The notes under the pieces are model-generated. The model was not told where the DNA came from and did not search any database. It worked only from the letters and a program-made list of their open reading frames with translations. The position numbers and the translations under genes are program-made. Positions 1 through 11,100 of a stretch of DNA of 64,000 nucleotides are shown here, in pieces (the first letter of the stretch is position 1; each line of letters opens with the position of its first letter). This stretch comes from Siderastrea radians. Lineage: Eukaryota; Cnidaria; Anthozoa; Scleractinia; Rhizangiidae. The DNA is taken from positions 4,831,494 to 4,895,493 of the forward strand of contig OZ024891.1 in the NCBI GenBank assembly GCA_964017195.1, written 5' to 3'.

Positions 1-254
1 TGATGTGTTTGGACAGGCAACGGCGCATTAAAAGGTGTGACTTTGCACATGAAAACGCATTGCTCTGTACGAGGCCTCAGTGTCTCTCATAGTACAAAGC
101 TTAATTTTGGAGTGCTCCCATCGGACAAAATCGATCACGTGACGCGTTAGTGTCTCTCCTCAGCGGGTGCCTATCAGCGGATAGTGCCCGTTTGTGGCAA
201 TTTTCGGTCAATATTTAACGTTGTACAATATAAACAATAGAGTCCTTCTATCTC

Positions 255-376
255 AGGCCCTATGTGTGATAGGTTCCCCTGGAATTTTGATGTTCAAACT
301 TCATATAAGCCCTCGGGCTAATATTTGTGTGGACATCAAATTTCCTCGGGCAACCTATCACACGATAGTGCCTTCG
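255..376. repeat. short imperfect inverted repeat (MITE-like hairpin)
   Basis: The stretch starting CCTATGTGTGATAGGTT is repeated in inverted orientation near 340-370, where it reads AACCTATCACAC. The GC-rich hexamer pairs CCCTCG/CGGGCT sit near the centre. No target-site duplication was identified, so the true ends may lie further out. It lies in the intron just upstream of the first visible PLAT exon. Confidence 0.4.
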
Positions 377-438
377 ACAGAAGAACTCTATTATTTAAAT
401 AATGCACCTGGGCCTGGCCTGTTTATGGTATTTTTCAG

Positions 439-2491
439 ATAAGAATATGCAGGTGACAGTTGTGACTGGTGATGGCTGGTGGGACGGCACAGACGCGTTT
501 CTCTACCTTGAGCTCATTGGTGACAATGGTAAGAGGTCTGGGGAGAGCAGTGTTGGGAAAGGCGGATACTACGATGACTTCGAATCTGACAAGTAAGAAC
601 ACTGCGCATGCGCGGTACGTGCACAAGATGTCCTTTACATCACATCACACACACCGTGCCATCTTTTTACTTTATACTCTTTCGTTTCTCAGTTATTTGT
701 GCTGTAATGTTTTTTTTTCTTGTAATCTTATATTCTATTGTTTCTTGGTTTTTTTGAACTGTAACAGATTTCTCGCAAACATAGTAAGTTTTTCCCCTGA
801 AGAAGTCAGGCCGTGCTTGATGAAACATCGAAGAAAAATAACGAAAGAACCGTTAACACTCAAGGTTATTAAGGGGCCGATTACATGAGCCGGGCTGGCT
901 CGGTTAGCAGGGCTGGCTCGGTGTACCGAGATGACTGCTCAGCCCAGTATTACATGAGGCGAGCCAGCCCGCCTGCGGCTAAATTTAGAAGCTGTCGCGT
1001 GAAAAGATGGCTACATCAAAGAGGGGAATCGAGTGTTTTTACTTTCGCTAATTCATTATTTTGGTGTAGTATTTTCAGTTTTAGGCAGCTTTATGGTCTG
1101 GTAAACCTTTATGTGTTATATAGAAAGAGAAATATCGATCTTCTGGTGAGTCATTTTGCTCTGAGGCGAAATTAAGTGACGAGAAAGTGTTGGCCCGTCT
1201 AGCCGGGCTGGCCCGGCAATCACGACTAAATGGTAAATTTTCAGCCCGGCTAGCCGAGATCCCGGCATCGCGATTCCGGGATCCCAGCTAACCGGGCTGA
1301 GATTTTTCTATGTAATCGCAAAGTTGATTTTTAATATGTTTCACAGACGTGCCGAGATCCCGGCAAAATGAGCCAGCCCCCCTCATGTAATCGGCCCCTA
1401 AAAATAAAGCTATCTTGGTTATGATCAGTTTTCACGTTGTATCAAACTCTTTATCAAAGTAAGGCTCAAGGCTATGAAACCATCCTTTAAAGAAAAAGAT
1501 ATTTTGTTTCAAATGTGTTTTCTTTTTCATTAAACCTGATAAATCAAGCAAAATCAGTCTCAAACGAGTAAGATTTGTCATGATAAACGATTTTAGATAG
1601 TTTAGTTAAAACGAGTTTTATTGGTTCCTGAACAAAAATATTGAAATCAAAGAAATTAAGCGACAAGTAAATAACCTGAATAAGAGTTGGAATTTAGTTG
1701 AAATTTATGAAACCACGGGATGACATCTTCATGGCATGGTAAAGCCAGTATGGACTTCCTTCAAAGTAAGCCTCAAGTAAATTTATTTCGTGTATAAATG
1801 CAAAAATAATCTACTAATTTCTTGCGGGAGTCGAACAGTTCCTTTTCATCGATCATAGATCTTCATCCAATGAGTGCGCAAGAAAATTCAAAGTTTTGAT
1901 TTCCTTCTATACTAGAACCGATCGCTATTTGGTGGCGTTTAAGGATGTTGGCCCCATTCGCCAACTGAAGGTCAGATTACAAGAGAACCCAAATGGAAGC
2001 TTTTTCGACGGCTGGACATTCAATCAGGTAATTGTTGGCCTTTCCAGCCAGCCACTTTTAGTTCGAAACTTGGAAGATGCTTAACATGCACTAATAATTA
2101 AAGAATTGAAGCGATTTTCAGGTAGTAGACGATAATACTCACCACCTTTCTCTTTATTAACATCTGAACCACTTTACGTTCTTTCATCTGACATATACCT
2201 TCAATAGTATTTTATCTTAGTGAATGGTTTGAATCAAAGAATCCCGGTAGTCAGTTTAGTGTGTTCGTCCGTGCGGTGAAAGTAGTCGTGTGAGAGGAAT
2301 TTTGTTGCTGAAAAGACGGACTTTTTGACAACCTCCACCACCCCTCACCAATAGATTTATTAAGTTTTCTCACTTGTGCGACTTACAATTGGATCTTTTT
2401 TCAGATCACCGTTAAGGACGGTGCGAAGACTTACACCTTTCACGGAAGAGACCTGGATCCTAATGAGAGTGTTACTGTGAACGCCGCGTGA
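439..2491 (+). CDS. 3' end of a PLAT-domain protein gene (partial, last three exons)
   Basis: Three exons are visible: 439-592, 1916-2027 and 2405-2491. All have AG acceptors and GT donors, and the phases fit (the phase-2 end at 592 joins at 1916; phase 0 after 2027). Together they encode one PLAT/LH2 beta-sandwich domain. The first exon carries the typical start VVTGDGWWDGTDAFLYLELI, the middle one VGPIRQLKVRLQ, and the last ends in NESVTVNAA then TGA. PLAT domains bind membranes, lipids or protein partners and are usually extracellular in cnidarian proteins of this type. The 5' part lies before the window. Exon order, phases and sequence match the last three exons of the complete gene at 8170-13971, so this is probably its tandem paralogue, and the missing N-terminus may also carry PAN and EGF modules (inference). 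Candidate poly(A) signals AATAAA lie near 2528 and 2621. Confidence 0.8.
873..1398. mobile_element. PIF/Harbinger-like MITE, 526 bp
   Basis: The left end GGGGCCGATTACATGA is matched at the right end by TCATGTAATCGGCCCC, followed inside by GGCTGGCTC-type repeats in both arms. The flanks are TAA (870-872) and TAA (1399-1401). A 3-bp TWA duplication with GG..CC termini is the usual signature of PIF/Harbinger elements. The interior is rich in short CCGGGCTGGC and GATCCCGG blocks and has no transposase, so it is non-autonomous. It lies in an intron of the PLAT gene. Confidence 0.75.
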
Positions 2492-2656
2492 AACTGATCT
2501 TATCTTGATCACGTGGTCTTGTTCAAAAATAAAATTATAATTGTAACGTCATTAAACTTAGCAACTGAAGGTGAAGGGATGATTGCAAGTGTATTGGAAA
2601 ACTAAAAGAATCACAAAGGAATAAAATAATCCATGGATAATTCAAAGCACTGTTGT

Positions 2657-3078
2657 TGTTACGAGTTTCGTTAAAGGAGTAGTTTGTTTGCAGACAGAAC
2701 GCAGGGTTGTCGGTAACAGCACCAAGCGGATTTATTTCAAATCGAAATGGTCTTTACAGCTTACAGCACGTTTACGTCACACAGACTCTTCTATCACGGC
2801 ACACAACTCGGCACACGACCACTTCACTAGGTTCGGCACACCGTTCGCCCAACAACTTCTCAAAACTCTTTTAGTAGACTGACACGCTCTTACTTATATA
2901 CATATCACATCAAGTTCTAGAAACTTCTACGAGATCTATTTTTAGTAACATGACATTATTACTTACTATTTAAAGAAATCACATAATCATTTAAATGACT
3001 AAGCACTTTCTAACGTCCTAGAGAGTTCTATGGAATATTCTGGAAGGTTCTAAGTAATACTAGACAATTTTCGTAACA
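2657..3078. mobile_element. solo LTR of an LTR retrotransposon, 422 bp
   Basis: The ends are the short inverted pair TGTTACG ... CGTAACA, with the canonical TG..CA. The element is flanked on both sides by the 5-bp direct repeat GTTGT (2652-2656 and 3079-3083). There are no internal gag/pol reading frames and no second LTR adjacent, so it is best read as a solo LTR left by recombination between two LTRs. The family (Gypsy, BEL or other) cannot be told from the LTR alone. The AATAT/TTCTAGAA-rich interior has no recognised gene. Confidence 0.7.
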
Positions 3079-3194
3079 GTTGTGCCCTATGTTCTCATTG
3101 CCTTTTTTTGAAACAAAGGGGTGTCAGAGTCAAGATACTTTCAGATGAGTTTGCCGAACTGATAATTTTCGCTTTATTTTCAGAGGAAAGTATG

Positions 3195-3706
3195 GCTCAC
3201 GGATTCAAAAGTTAGGACAACCTTGTTCGGCAAAATAAACAGCACCACATGAAAGTACTTCTCAATAGCTTTCGTTTTTAAATGATCACACTTTGGAATT
3301 TCAGCACAGAGATTCGAAAGTTAGAGCTTACTTATACGGCCCAATAAACAGGAATATAAACTCCTACTCGATTACTTCCATTTGAATAGTCGCACTTAAG
3401 AATTTCGTCGACAGAAACCTTGTACAGCATAATACACAGCACCAACGTAGCTTTATTTCAACGGCCACATGTTGGGAATCCATCCACAGAGAAGAAAAGG
3501 TTAGAACACGTTGTACAGCACAATAAACAGCACTACAGGAAAGTGCTGGACAGTAGCTTGTTTAAAATTGAATGGTCACACTCAAGAATTCTTCATCTAA
3601 AAGATCGAACACCTTGTGCAGGATGGGAATAAACAGCACCAATAGAAAATTCTGCTTGATGCTGGTTTTGTTTTTTATTGAATGGCCACGATTTGGAAGA
3701 TAGAAT
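3195..3706. repeat. diverged ~105-bp satellite array
   Basis: Several degenerate units follow each other. The recurring blocks are AATAAACAGCAC, GAAAGTACTTCTCAATAGCT, TGAATGGTCACACT, a block near GGAATTTC..CCACAGA, and AAAAGTTAGAAC..CTTGTACAGCA. The same unit recurs at 25836-26040, 38270-38308, 42895-43165 and 49535-49615. The array ends exactly at the IS630/Tc1-type insertion at 3709. Confidence 0.65.
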
Positions 3707-3708
3707 TA

Positions 3709-4145
3709 CACCTTTTGCTGTTCATTAGCGCAAAACGTACATTCATTTGTGCCAAGCGATGCATCAATAACTTGTATTGTACTTTCTTGAACACCGCAAG
3801 CAACATCATTGGTGCGAAACGACTTTCAATAGCGATATTTAAATACGCGCGAGCATTCAACAGTATCAATAGACAATCAACTAAACGACGGGACAATCAT
3901 TTGGGTGGAACGTTATTTCATGTGCGCGCAATGAAAATTCAATAGCACCAATTGACAAACGGTTGCATTTATTGACAATCATTCAACCAAAAATGAAACT
4001 TCATTAGTGTTATTAGCATAAACAAGGCAATCTATAGCGCGTTTGGACAATCGTAGCCATTCGAGATTATATTCTTTAGTGCGTTTTGACAATCATTTGA
4101 GCGGCTCAAAATACAATAACACAAAAGAAAAAATCAATACTACTT
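3709..4145. repeat. left terminal inverted repeat of the IS630/Tc1-type element
   Basis: It matches the reverse complement of 5357-5794. It contains five copies of GACAATC (3872, 3892, 3974, 4046, 4088), three followed by ATT, spaced irregularly. These are candidate transposase-binding sites. The identity ends at CAATACTACTT, about 130 bp before the transposase start codon. Confidence 0.9.
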
Positions 4146-4277
4146 TTGTATTTTTCTATGTTCATGGATCAAAAAATAGCTAAAACAAAAAAGATTGCTC
4201 AAGATTCAGCATGAAATTGCAGTATAAAAGCAAGTTTTCGTCAGTTCAATTTCTCTGTCGCTCCAGAAACAGCCAAA

Positions 4278-5339
4278 ATGCCTCGTAGAAATCGCATCAT
4301 CCTAGAGCAACGCGAAAGGATTATTCAAGCTTTTGAAAACACAAATGAAGATTATCTCATGGTGGCCGATACAATCGGTGTTAATCGTTCCACAGCCAGG
4401 AGTATAGTTGCCAGATATGTACGGGAAGGTAGAATTGCAGAGAGACCAAGGGGAGGACCAAATAATGTACGTGTCGATAACCAGATGAGGGACACTCTCA
4501 ATGACATTGTAAATGAGAATTGTCAACTAACGCTGGCCCAGATAAACCAAGAATTACGGCAACGTCTTCCCGCCAAACCACAAATCCACGACCGTACTGT
4601 GGCAAGGACCTTAGACGGAATGCTTTTTCGTGTGAAACTAAGCAGACCACTCCCAGCAGAAAGAAACAGACCCGATGTCATCGAGAAACGATATGCTTAT
4701 GCCAATTGGTTTATGGGCCATGCCATAGTAAATCATTCTGTTTTTATAGATGAATGCGGATATAATATTTGGACTTCTCGAAGCCAAGGCAGAGCGAGAA
4801 GAGGAGAAAGGGCCTACAGGCAAGTCTGTGGTCAAAGAGGAAGAAACGTGACGGTTGCACTCGCTATTTCACCGACTAATGGCCTTGTCTTCCACTCTTC
4901 AATCATTGGAGGAATGAATGCGCAGAAATTTAACGACTTCCTGGCACAGACGCGTTTAAATCTTGACCCAGATGAAAACGTCATTTTCATTTACGATGGT
5001 GCCCCAGCCCATCACAATCCAGTCAATCCAGGTGCAAACACTGAGCTGAAAAAATTGCCGCCTTACAGTCCATTTCTAAACATCGTGGAACAAGCAATAA
5101 GCTCCTTGAAAGCAGCGGTAAAAGCAGATATAAGTCGTCCCGCAATACAACAAGAAATGAATAATCGAGATGAAGCAAGAAATCGGGGCCTTGCTCTGGG
5201 CCATTACCGCACACAGCTGCTTTTGGAAGCTTTGAATCGAAATATTGGAACAATCACTCCAGCTAAAAGTGGGCAATGGTTCCGTTTTATGCAAACATAT
5301 CTACCCCGTTGTATTAACAGAGAGTTTATCGAAGGCTGA
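4278..5339 (+). CDS. DDE transposase, IS630/Tc1-mariner superfamily (353 aa)
   Basis: A single-exon gene. The N-terminal ~115 residues form a helix-turn-helix DNA-binding region, with one HTH at about residues 25-45 (ADTIGVNRSTARSIVARYV). This is followed by a DDE_3-type catalytic domain. The catalytic motifs are FIDECGYNIW (D158), IYDGAPAHH (D240) and LPPYSPFLNIVE (E271). The YSPFLN..E block is diagnostic of the IS630/Tc1 group. Only 30 residues lie between D240 and E271, shorter than the usual 34 or more. The ATG at 4278 (context AAAATGCC) lies just after the left terminal repeat and a TATA-like TATAAAAG near 4223. The frame is open to TGA at 5337-5339. Its role is excision and integration of the surrounding element. 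Confidence 0.9.
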   Translation: MPRRNRIILEQRERIIQAFENTNEDYLMVADTIGVNRSTARSIVARYVREGRIAERPRGGPNNVRVDNQMRDTLNDIVNENCQLTLAQINQELRQRLPAKPQIHDRTVARTLDGMLFRVKLSRPLPAERNRPDVIEKRYAYANWFMGHAIVNHSVFIDECGYNIWTSRSQGRARRGERAYRQVCGQRGRNVTVALAISPTNGLVFHSSIIGGMNAQKFNDFLAQTRLNLDPDENVIFIYDGAPAHHNPVNPGANTELKKLPPYSPFLNIVEQAISSLKAAVKADISRPAIQQEMNNRDEARNRGLALGHYRTQLLLEALNRNIGTITPAKSGQWFRFMQTYLPRCINREFIEG

Positions 5340-5356
5340 AATTTAAATAGAATGAC

Positions 5357-5794
5357 AAGTAGTATTGATTTTTTCTTTTGTGTTATTGTATTTTGAGCCG
5401 CTCAAATGATTGTCAAAACGCACTAAAGAATATAATCTCGAATGGCTATGATTGTCCAAACGCGCTATAGATTGCCTATGTTTATGCTAATAACACTAAT
5501 GAAGTTTCATTTTTGGTTGAATGATTGTCAATAAATGCAACCGTTTGTCAATTGGTGCTATTGAATTTTCATTGCGCGCACATGAAATAACGTTCCACCC
5601 AAATGATTGTCCCGTCGTTTAGTTGATTGTCTATTGATACTGTTGAATGCTCGCGCGTATTTAAATATCGCTATTGAAAGTCGTTTCGCACCAATGATGT
5701 TGCTTGCGGTGTTCAAGAAAGTACAATACAAGTTATTGATGCATCGCTTGGCACAAATGAATGTACGTTTTGCGCTGATGAACAGCAAAAGGTG
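5357..5794. repeat. right terminal inverted repeat of the IS630/Tc1-type element
   Basis: Reverse complement of 3709-4145 at more than 99 percent identity. It begins 17 bases after the transposase stop codon and carries the mirrored GACAATC motifs. Confidence 0.9.
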
Positions 5795-5915
5795 TACTAG
5801 CCTGAATGTTATCGAACGTGAAGACACGCACGGCTCGCTTGCTTTGTTTTCGAGACAAACCAACACTTCGTCTGTTCTGCACGCATTGCGGGCCTATGTT
5901 TCCTTGATGTTTGGA

Positions 5916-6174
5916 GTTGCGTAACTGCCAATAGAGAGAGTAAGCATGACGTTATACGGCAAACGGCAAACGCGAGCTTGCCTTTCATTTTGTTACCTTT
6001 TTATCGAATTCTAAAATTAATTCCTCATAAAAATGGGGAGAAAATCCCACATTCACGACAAACACAAAACTATTCATTTCCGCGTACGAACGCCAAACGG
6101 CAGACGGCAGAAGTTGAATTTTTGCCGTTCGCGGGAAAAATAAACGTCATGCTTAATCTCTCTTATTACGCAAC
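5916..6174. mobile_element. MITE with ~35-bp terminal inverted repeats
   Basis: GTTGCGTAA..AGAGAGA.TAAGCATGACGTT at the left end is mirrored by AACGTCATGCTTA..TCTCTCTTATTACGCAAC at the right end. Inner parts also pair (GGCAAACGGCAAACGCGA with GAACGCCAAACGGCAGACGG). No coding capacity. A target duplication could not be identified. Confidence 0.6.
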
Positions 6175-7552
6175 TTAACTTTCCGTTCCAAGAAAACTAA
6201 AACAAGTCAAGCGTGGACGTAAAAGCTCAGCAATCTGTGAGAACACATCTTTAGAACACAATGATTTTACAGGTGACACATATTTGGACATCGCTATGTT
6301 TTGAAAACAAATAGTATGTTGAAGAATTTTACCCACAGTTTAAATTCGGTTTCATGACAAGTGCCTATCCCGATACCCCAGCTACGTAAGTAAGGAAAAC
6401 AGTGCTGCCGTGTGAAAGACGTTGCTAGGTACAGAATCTACCAGTAAAATTTCCTATACACGTGGGAAGGTCAACTTCGCCTTTTTCATCTTTCGTAAAA
6501 GCAAAGAAGAAGGGAAAAAACAGAAGGAAAAAAAACAAAGAAAAACGTTTTAGTTTAGAACTGGTTAAAACGCAGTGAAAAAAGTTGCTATTAAAAGAAT
6601 ACTTTGATGTGCACGTTAGGACAAGAGACCCCCTCATATACATTCTCATATACACTTCAGGAAAGCTTTACCTTAATGATTAATAGGTTTGTTGTAAATA
6701 AAGTGAGTCAAGTAATTAACTTTACATTGTCAATGCTAATATCACACTGGTTGAGGCAGGTGTGTTATTTCTTTGTAATCGACATTTTCGTATGTTCACA
6801 ATATAAGCTTCATTTTATGCAAACTCTGGACGAAAGCAGATCTACCATAAAGGTAAGAAGTGTGTGTTGTTTCAAGCTCAATTTTAGTTGGAAAATTTAT
6901 TGCTGTCATGGTTTTTGGTTGTTTTAATAACTTTCTAGTATTGCGTATGTTGCCGGCGTCCTTTCTCAGGCACTAGATAACAAGACCTTCTGTAAATGTT
7001 ACGCTTCTCCGTGTTTAATCAAGCTAGACAGCAGAGATTCCAAACTGTGGAGAAAAAAGATAGCAACACCTTAGTGAGTGAATTTATAAGTATATTGAAA
7101 AACGTATCTGAATTTATACGTATTCAAAAACGCACCACTCTACAGGACGAAACCGTGGAAAGTGAATTGTTGGCTTAATTGTGACTAAGGAACTGTCTGA
7201 GAAAACAATCAGAAAAAACTTCACGCATTTGACGAATTAGTAAACGAAAACTCTCGTTTCGATTCTGAACCTCGGAAAATCCCATTAAAAAGCAAAAATC
7301 TTGTGTGGTTTTACTATGAAGTCTTTTCTTATACAATAAAAGTTCGTTGACAATGCAAACTGTTTTTCCGTTACCTTAACTTAAGCATGTTAATAATTCA
7401 TACTTTTAATTTGTGTGTGTTTTTCTACCAAATGTACCATAACATTCAGTTTTCGATAAGTAGGTTATAACTAAAAAAACCGGTCTAAATTCGCATATAT
7501 ACGTATGGCCAACTAGACGCGCAGCGCAGAATTAGCTATGGGGTCGTCCACC
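6175..7552. other. spacer without a recognisable gene
   Basis: AT-rich sequence with scattered short open frames that show no recognisable domain and no consistent splice pattern. A polypurine stretch lies near 6485-6545. Nothing else could be supported. Confidence 0.5.
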
Positions 7553-7790
7553 ACTGTGTGGGGGCGCAGTGGTGTAATGATTAGCGCATTGGGCTTCAGT
7601 TCTGACGGTCAGTGGTTCAAGATCTGGTCCCTATCATCGTGTTGTTTCCTTATACAACTAGCATAACATCCGGGAAGGGGGAGGGTAGCAATACTCTCAG
7701 ATGCTTCATGCTACAGAAACTGGGTTAAGCTCAGGCCGTGTGGGCTTCCTGTGGTTCCTGGCGACTTTACCTTGACATTTACCTCATACA
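7553..7790 (+). mobile_element. tRNA-derived SINE
   Basis: The 5' end carries pol III promoter-like boxes: an A-box region GCGCAGTGGTGTAATGATTA and a B-box GTGGTTCAAGATC about 40 bases later. A tail follows with GGGGGAGGGTAGCAATACTC and GCTTCATGCTACAGAAACTG. A related tail recurs at about 34085-34180 and a fragment at 60100-60150. The dispersed copies and tRNA-like head indicate a SINE rather than a functional tRNA, since the anticodon arm does not fold. Confidence 0.6.
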
Positions 7791-8169
7791 CCCCTCGATT
7801 TCGTGAATAATTGTTAAACACTCTTCAAGAAGGGAACCGTAGGTTTGCGTCACTTTTGCACGAAACAAAACGCAACAAACTTAAAAAAAGAGATTTAACA
7901 ACATATTGTTTTTCGGCAAATAGATCATTCACTGGGGTATTAAAAAACAATAAGACTTCTCGACGGTCGGTTTCTTTAAACTCTAATAGCTTTGACTCTA
8001 GCTAAATATCAGCCATTATTAATCTAGAAACCACGCAACTGTAGTCGCTGTTTCTAGTGAACTTCATTGTGTTGAAAGACTAAATGAATTCGGGAGCCTA
8101 GCCATAACGGACCAAAACAAATTTATGCCTTTTTTTTTTACAGGTAATGTGCGTCTTTCTCCAGTTACA

Positions 8170-11100
8170 ATGAATCTGAAGTTGTTCTTTACGGTGTGTC
8201 CTCTTCTTGCGTTATCCCGGATGTATCATGGCGGCGTATCCGCTGACCAATGCCCTGCACAAGAACCGATCTATGGCAAAGCTTTAAAAGATCACACATT
8301 CAAGACTTTACCTGCCTCAAGTCCATTTGGATGCTTACATGATTGTCATTATGAAGTCAGATGCCAAAGCTACAACTATGTCATAAAGGATAACATATGC
8401 GAGATGAACAACAGAACGAAAGAGGCTAAGCCAGCAAAGTTTGTGTCGGATCCAGAGCGGTTCTACATGAAACGTGGTGCGCATAGAGGTAAAGTTACCA
8501 CATTTTAATTTGCAGACTATAAACAAGTATAAACCGTATTAATTATGCAAGACATACGTTACAAATGATTGTAGAAAAAACAATCAAACAAACAAACAAA
8601 CAAAAAACACCTAGCTCGCCACCAGTTTCCTTGCAACTCGGCGGTTAGAGCATCCGAATGGTGCGCGAAATGTCAATGGTTCGCTTGTCATCAACAGTTT
8701 GGAAAAATGCTCAAACTGGTCAGCGCGTACCCAGAGTCAGAAGGCAGCGGGAGGACGCCAGGACAAACTCTGGTGTAGGGGAGTTTTTATTTCAGAAACT
8801 CTGCTGTTCCAGCTCTTAGTGTGCATTCTTTTATTGTTGCAGCAAACAACCAATCAAAAACATATTTTTCACTTCGCCAGAGGCTCTCTCGACCACCAGC
8901 TAACCAAAAAGCCTGAGAACAAGTGATTGAAATGGCGGCAATATGGCGGGCATTTCCTGGGGATTTTCCAATTAGAAAAGTAAAGCTGTAACATAAGCTA
9001 GGCGTCCAAAAGCTGTTTTTAAACTGCTGAATTAATTATTTTTCAAATTTAGTTAGGGTCAACTGTTTTCGTTTGCGTGAGATCAGGGAAAAATTACTTT
9101 TAACTTGCGAAGACCTTGGTATTAAGTTTTTACGGTGGTGAAGAAACATGAGTGTTGCGTCAGAAATCTGGATTTTTTTCTTTCTCGTCCCATTCTCTGT
9201 TTGACCAGCACAGGACTGCAATACATTAGGTCGAGTCCCCGTCACAATTCAATCCATCGACGGACGACCGCCTGATTTTCGTTTTGTAATCTCCTGCTCA
9301 TGTCATCACCCAAGGAGTTTTACTTCCTATATTACGTAATTTAGATCTCGTGATCAATGTGCATTTAGTTAGTGAAATTTGTATTTGCTTATCAGTCTAC
9401 TGTGTTACTCTACGCAGTTGTCCTCGGTTCCACTCCCTCGCTGCCAGCTGAGTCTTGCGTGGAAATCAAAGCAAACGAGGCAGGAGAAGCCGTCAGCGGT
9501 AATTTCTGGCTGGAGCCCACAGGCTCTGGAGCAATAATCCTGGCTTACTGTGACATGCACACAGAAGGTTTGAAAATATTTATAATTCACAAGCTAGGTC
9601 TTTGGTCGGTAAATGAAACTCTTCAAAAGGCATCACCCGCAAAAACGCCGTGAGTAGTAGAGTTTTTTATGTTAGGCCATATTTACCCCTCCTCCCTCCT
9701 AAAAAGGCGAAAGTAAACCTTCTTATTTCTGCTATTTAAATGTGAAGAGGATAATAGCCTACAAACGGATAGTTCTGTCCGCAGCAGGCCCCGAAACTCG
9801 GTGGACTTAAGGGAAACGTTTTGTCATACTTTGCCTCTCACTTTTAAACATCAAAATACATCTAACCAACTCAGGTAAAGTAATAAGTAACATAGTCCAG
9901 GATTCGTTTACTTAAAATGAAAATAATGCAATCGGTAGTTTTAGGCTACTGCTTCACGGTTCGATTTTATTCTTAGTTGCAGACTTTTGCGTTCGGCATC
10001 TCTGTCAGAACAGTGCTTCGTGCGTAAACGGTCCCGTAGGCTACTTGTGTTTGTGCAACGGATTGCGGACAGGTATCTATTGTGAAACAGCTATACAAAC
10101 AGCCATACCAACAACACCAACACCCGTGTCAACGGTATTGTCAACAACCTTGTCAACAACCATGTCAACAACCATGTCAACAAGCATGTCAACAACCATA
10201 CAAACAACCACACCAGCAACCACACCAACAACCACATCAGGTAAAATATAAATTGTATTTTCTCTGTATTTGCTCTCTTTAAAAAATGTACTTTTTGCAG
10301 GGAGATTGTCACAATGTCCTTTAGCGGCTGTTTTCTAAATTTTGTCGGACTATTAATTTCAATGAGGAAGTAGATTATAATCGTTTTTCAATTAGACATA
10401 AGACTAGAATAGGAAGCTGATCGTTATGTCAGGGTAGTCTTTCCTAGCACAACAGAAGGGGAATAGTTTTATCATTTGCACTTTAAACGTCGGCCAGGAG
10501 CCCATTATCCTAGACCATGTGCTCATATGTGCTATCCAGTCTGGCAATTAAATAATTGGGTAGTTGATTGTATGGATTTTAGACTTTCTTTTAATGATCA
10601 GTATCTAGAAAATCAGTTTAAAATCCCTCTATAATTAGATACTTTTATTGTTGATGACAAATAAGGGTTTGGTGTGATTGTGGTGACTGGAAGTGTGTAT
10701 GGTGCCGGCACAGATGCACACCTGTACCTGGAACTTATTGGCAGTAATGGTACAAGGTCTGGAGAAGTCTGGATACGAACTGAAGACGGACGTAATAATG
10801 ATTTCGAATATGGAGCGTAAGTAAAATCAATTGGTCCTTAGGTGCACTCTTTCTAGCGCGAACGAGCACACAATGCACGGAAGGGCTTGGGAACAAGTTT
10901 TATGACCACAAGAATTCCCACCAAAAGTCGAGTGTTAGTCGTTATTAGGCTTGCAAAGATATGCTTGTAAAATGGCTTAATAAGCCTACTATTAAACTTT
11001 ATTCGTCTCTTTGTACAAATTTCAGTAAAAGCGATTCTTGTTTTTGTCGTTTTGATTTTAGCGTATACTATCGCTAGTTTTGAAACAATTAAAACGTGTA

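Larger units (their letters stand above)
3709..5794 (+). mobile_element. IS630/Tc1-mariner-type DNA transposon with long terminal inverted repeats, apparently intact
   Basis: The 2086-bp element starts CACCTTTTGCTG and ends CAGCAAAAGGTG. It is flanked by TA at 3707-3708 and 5795-5796, the target duplication of the Tc1/mariner/IS630 group. The 437/438-bp terminal repeats differ by only two substitutions and one 1-bp indel, so the insertion is probably recent. A single uninterrupted transposase gene fills the middle. It may be autonomous, but activity is not shown by sequence alone. Confidence 0.9.

Noticed and set aside
3682..3945. Open frame in the left terminal repeat, also seen mirrored at 5558-5866
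   Set aside because: It is the same terminal repeat read twice; it shows no domain and extends across the element boundary.
6425..6655. Minus-strand open frame with a Phe-rich segment
   Set aside because: It arises from a polypurine tract and has no recognisable domain or splice context.
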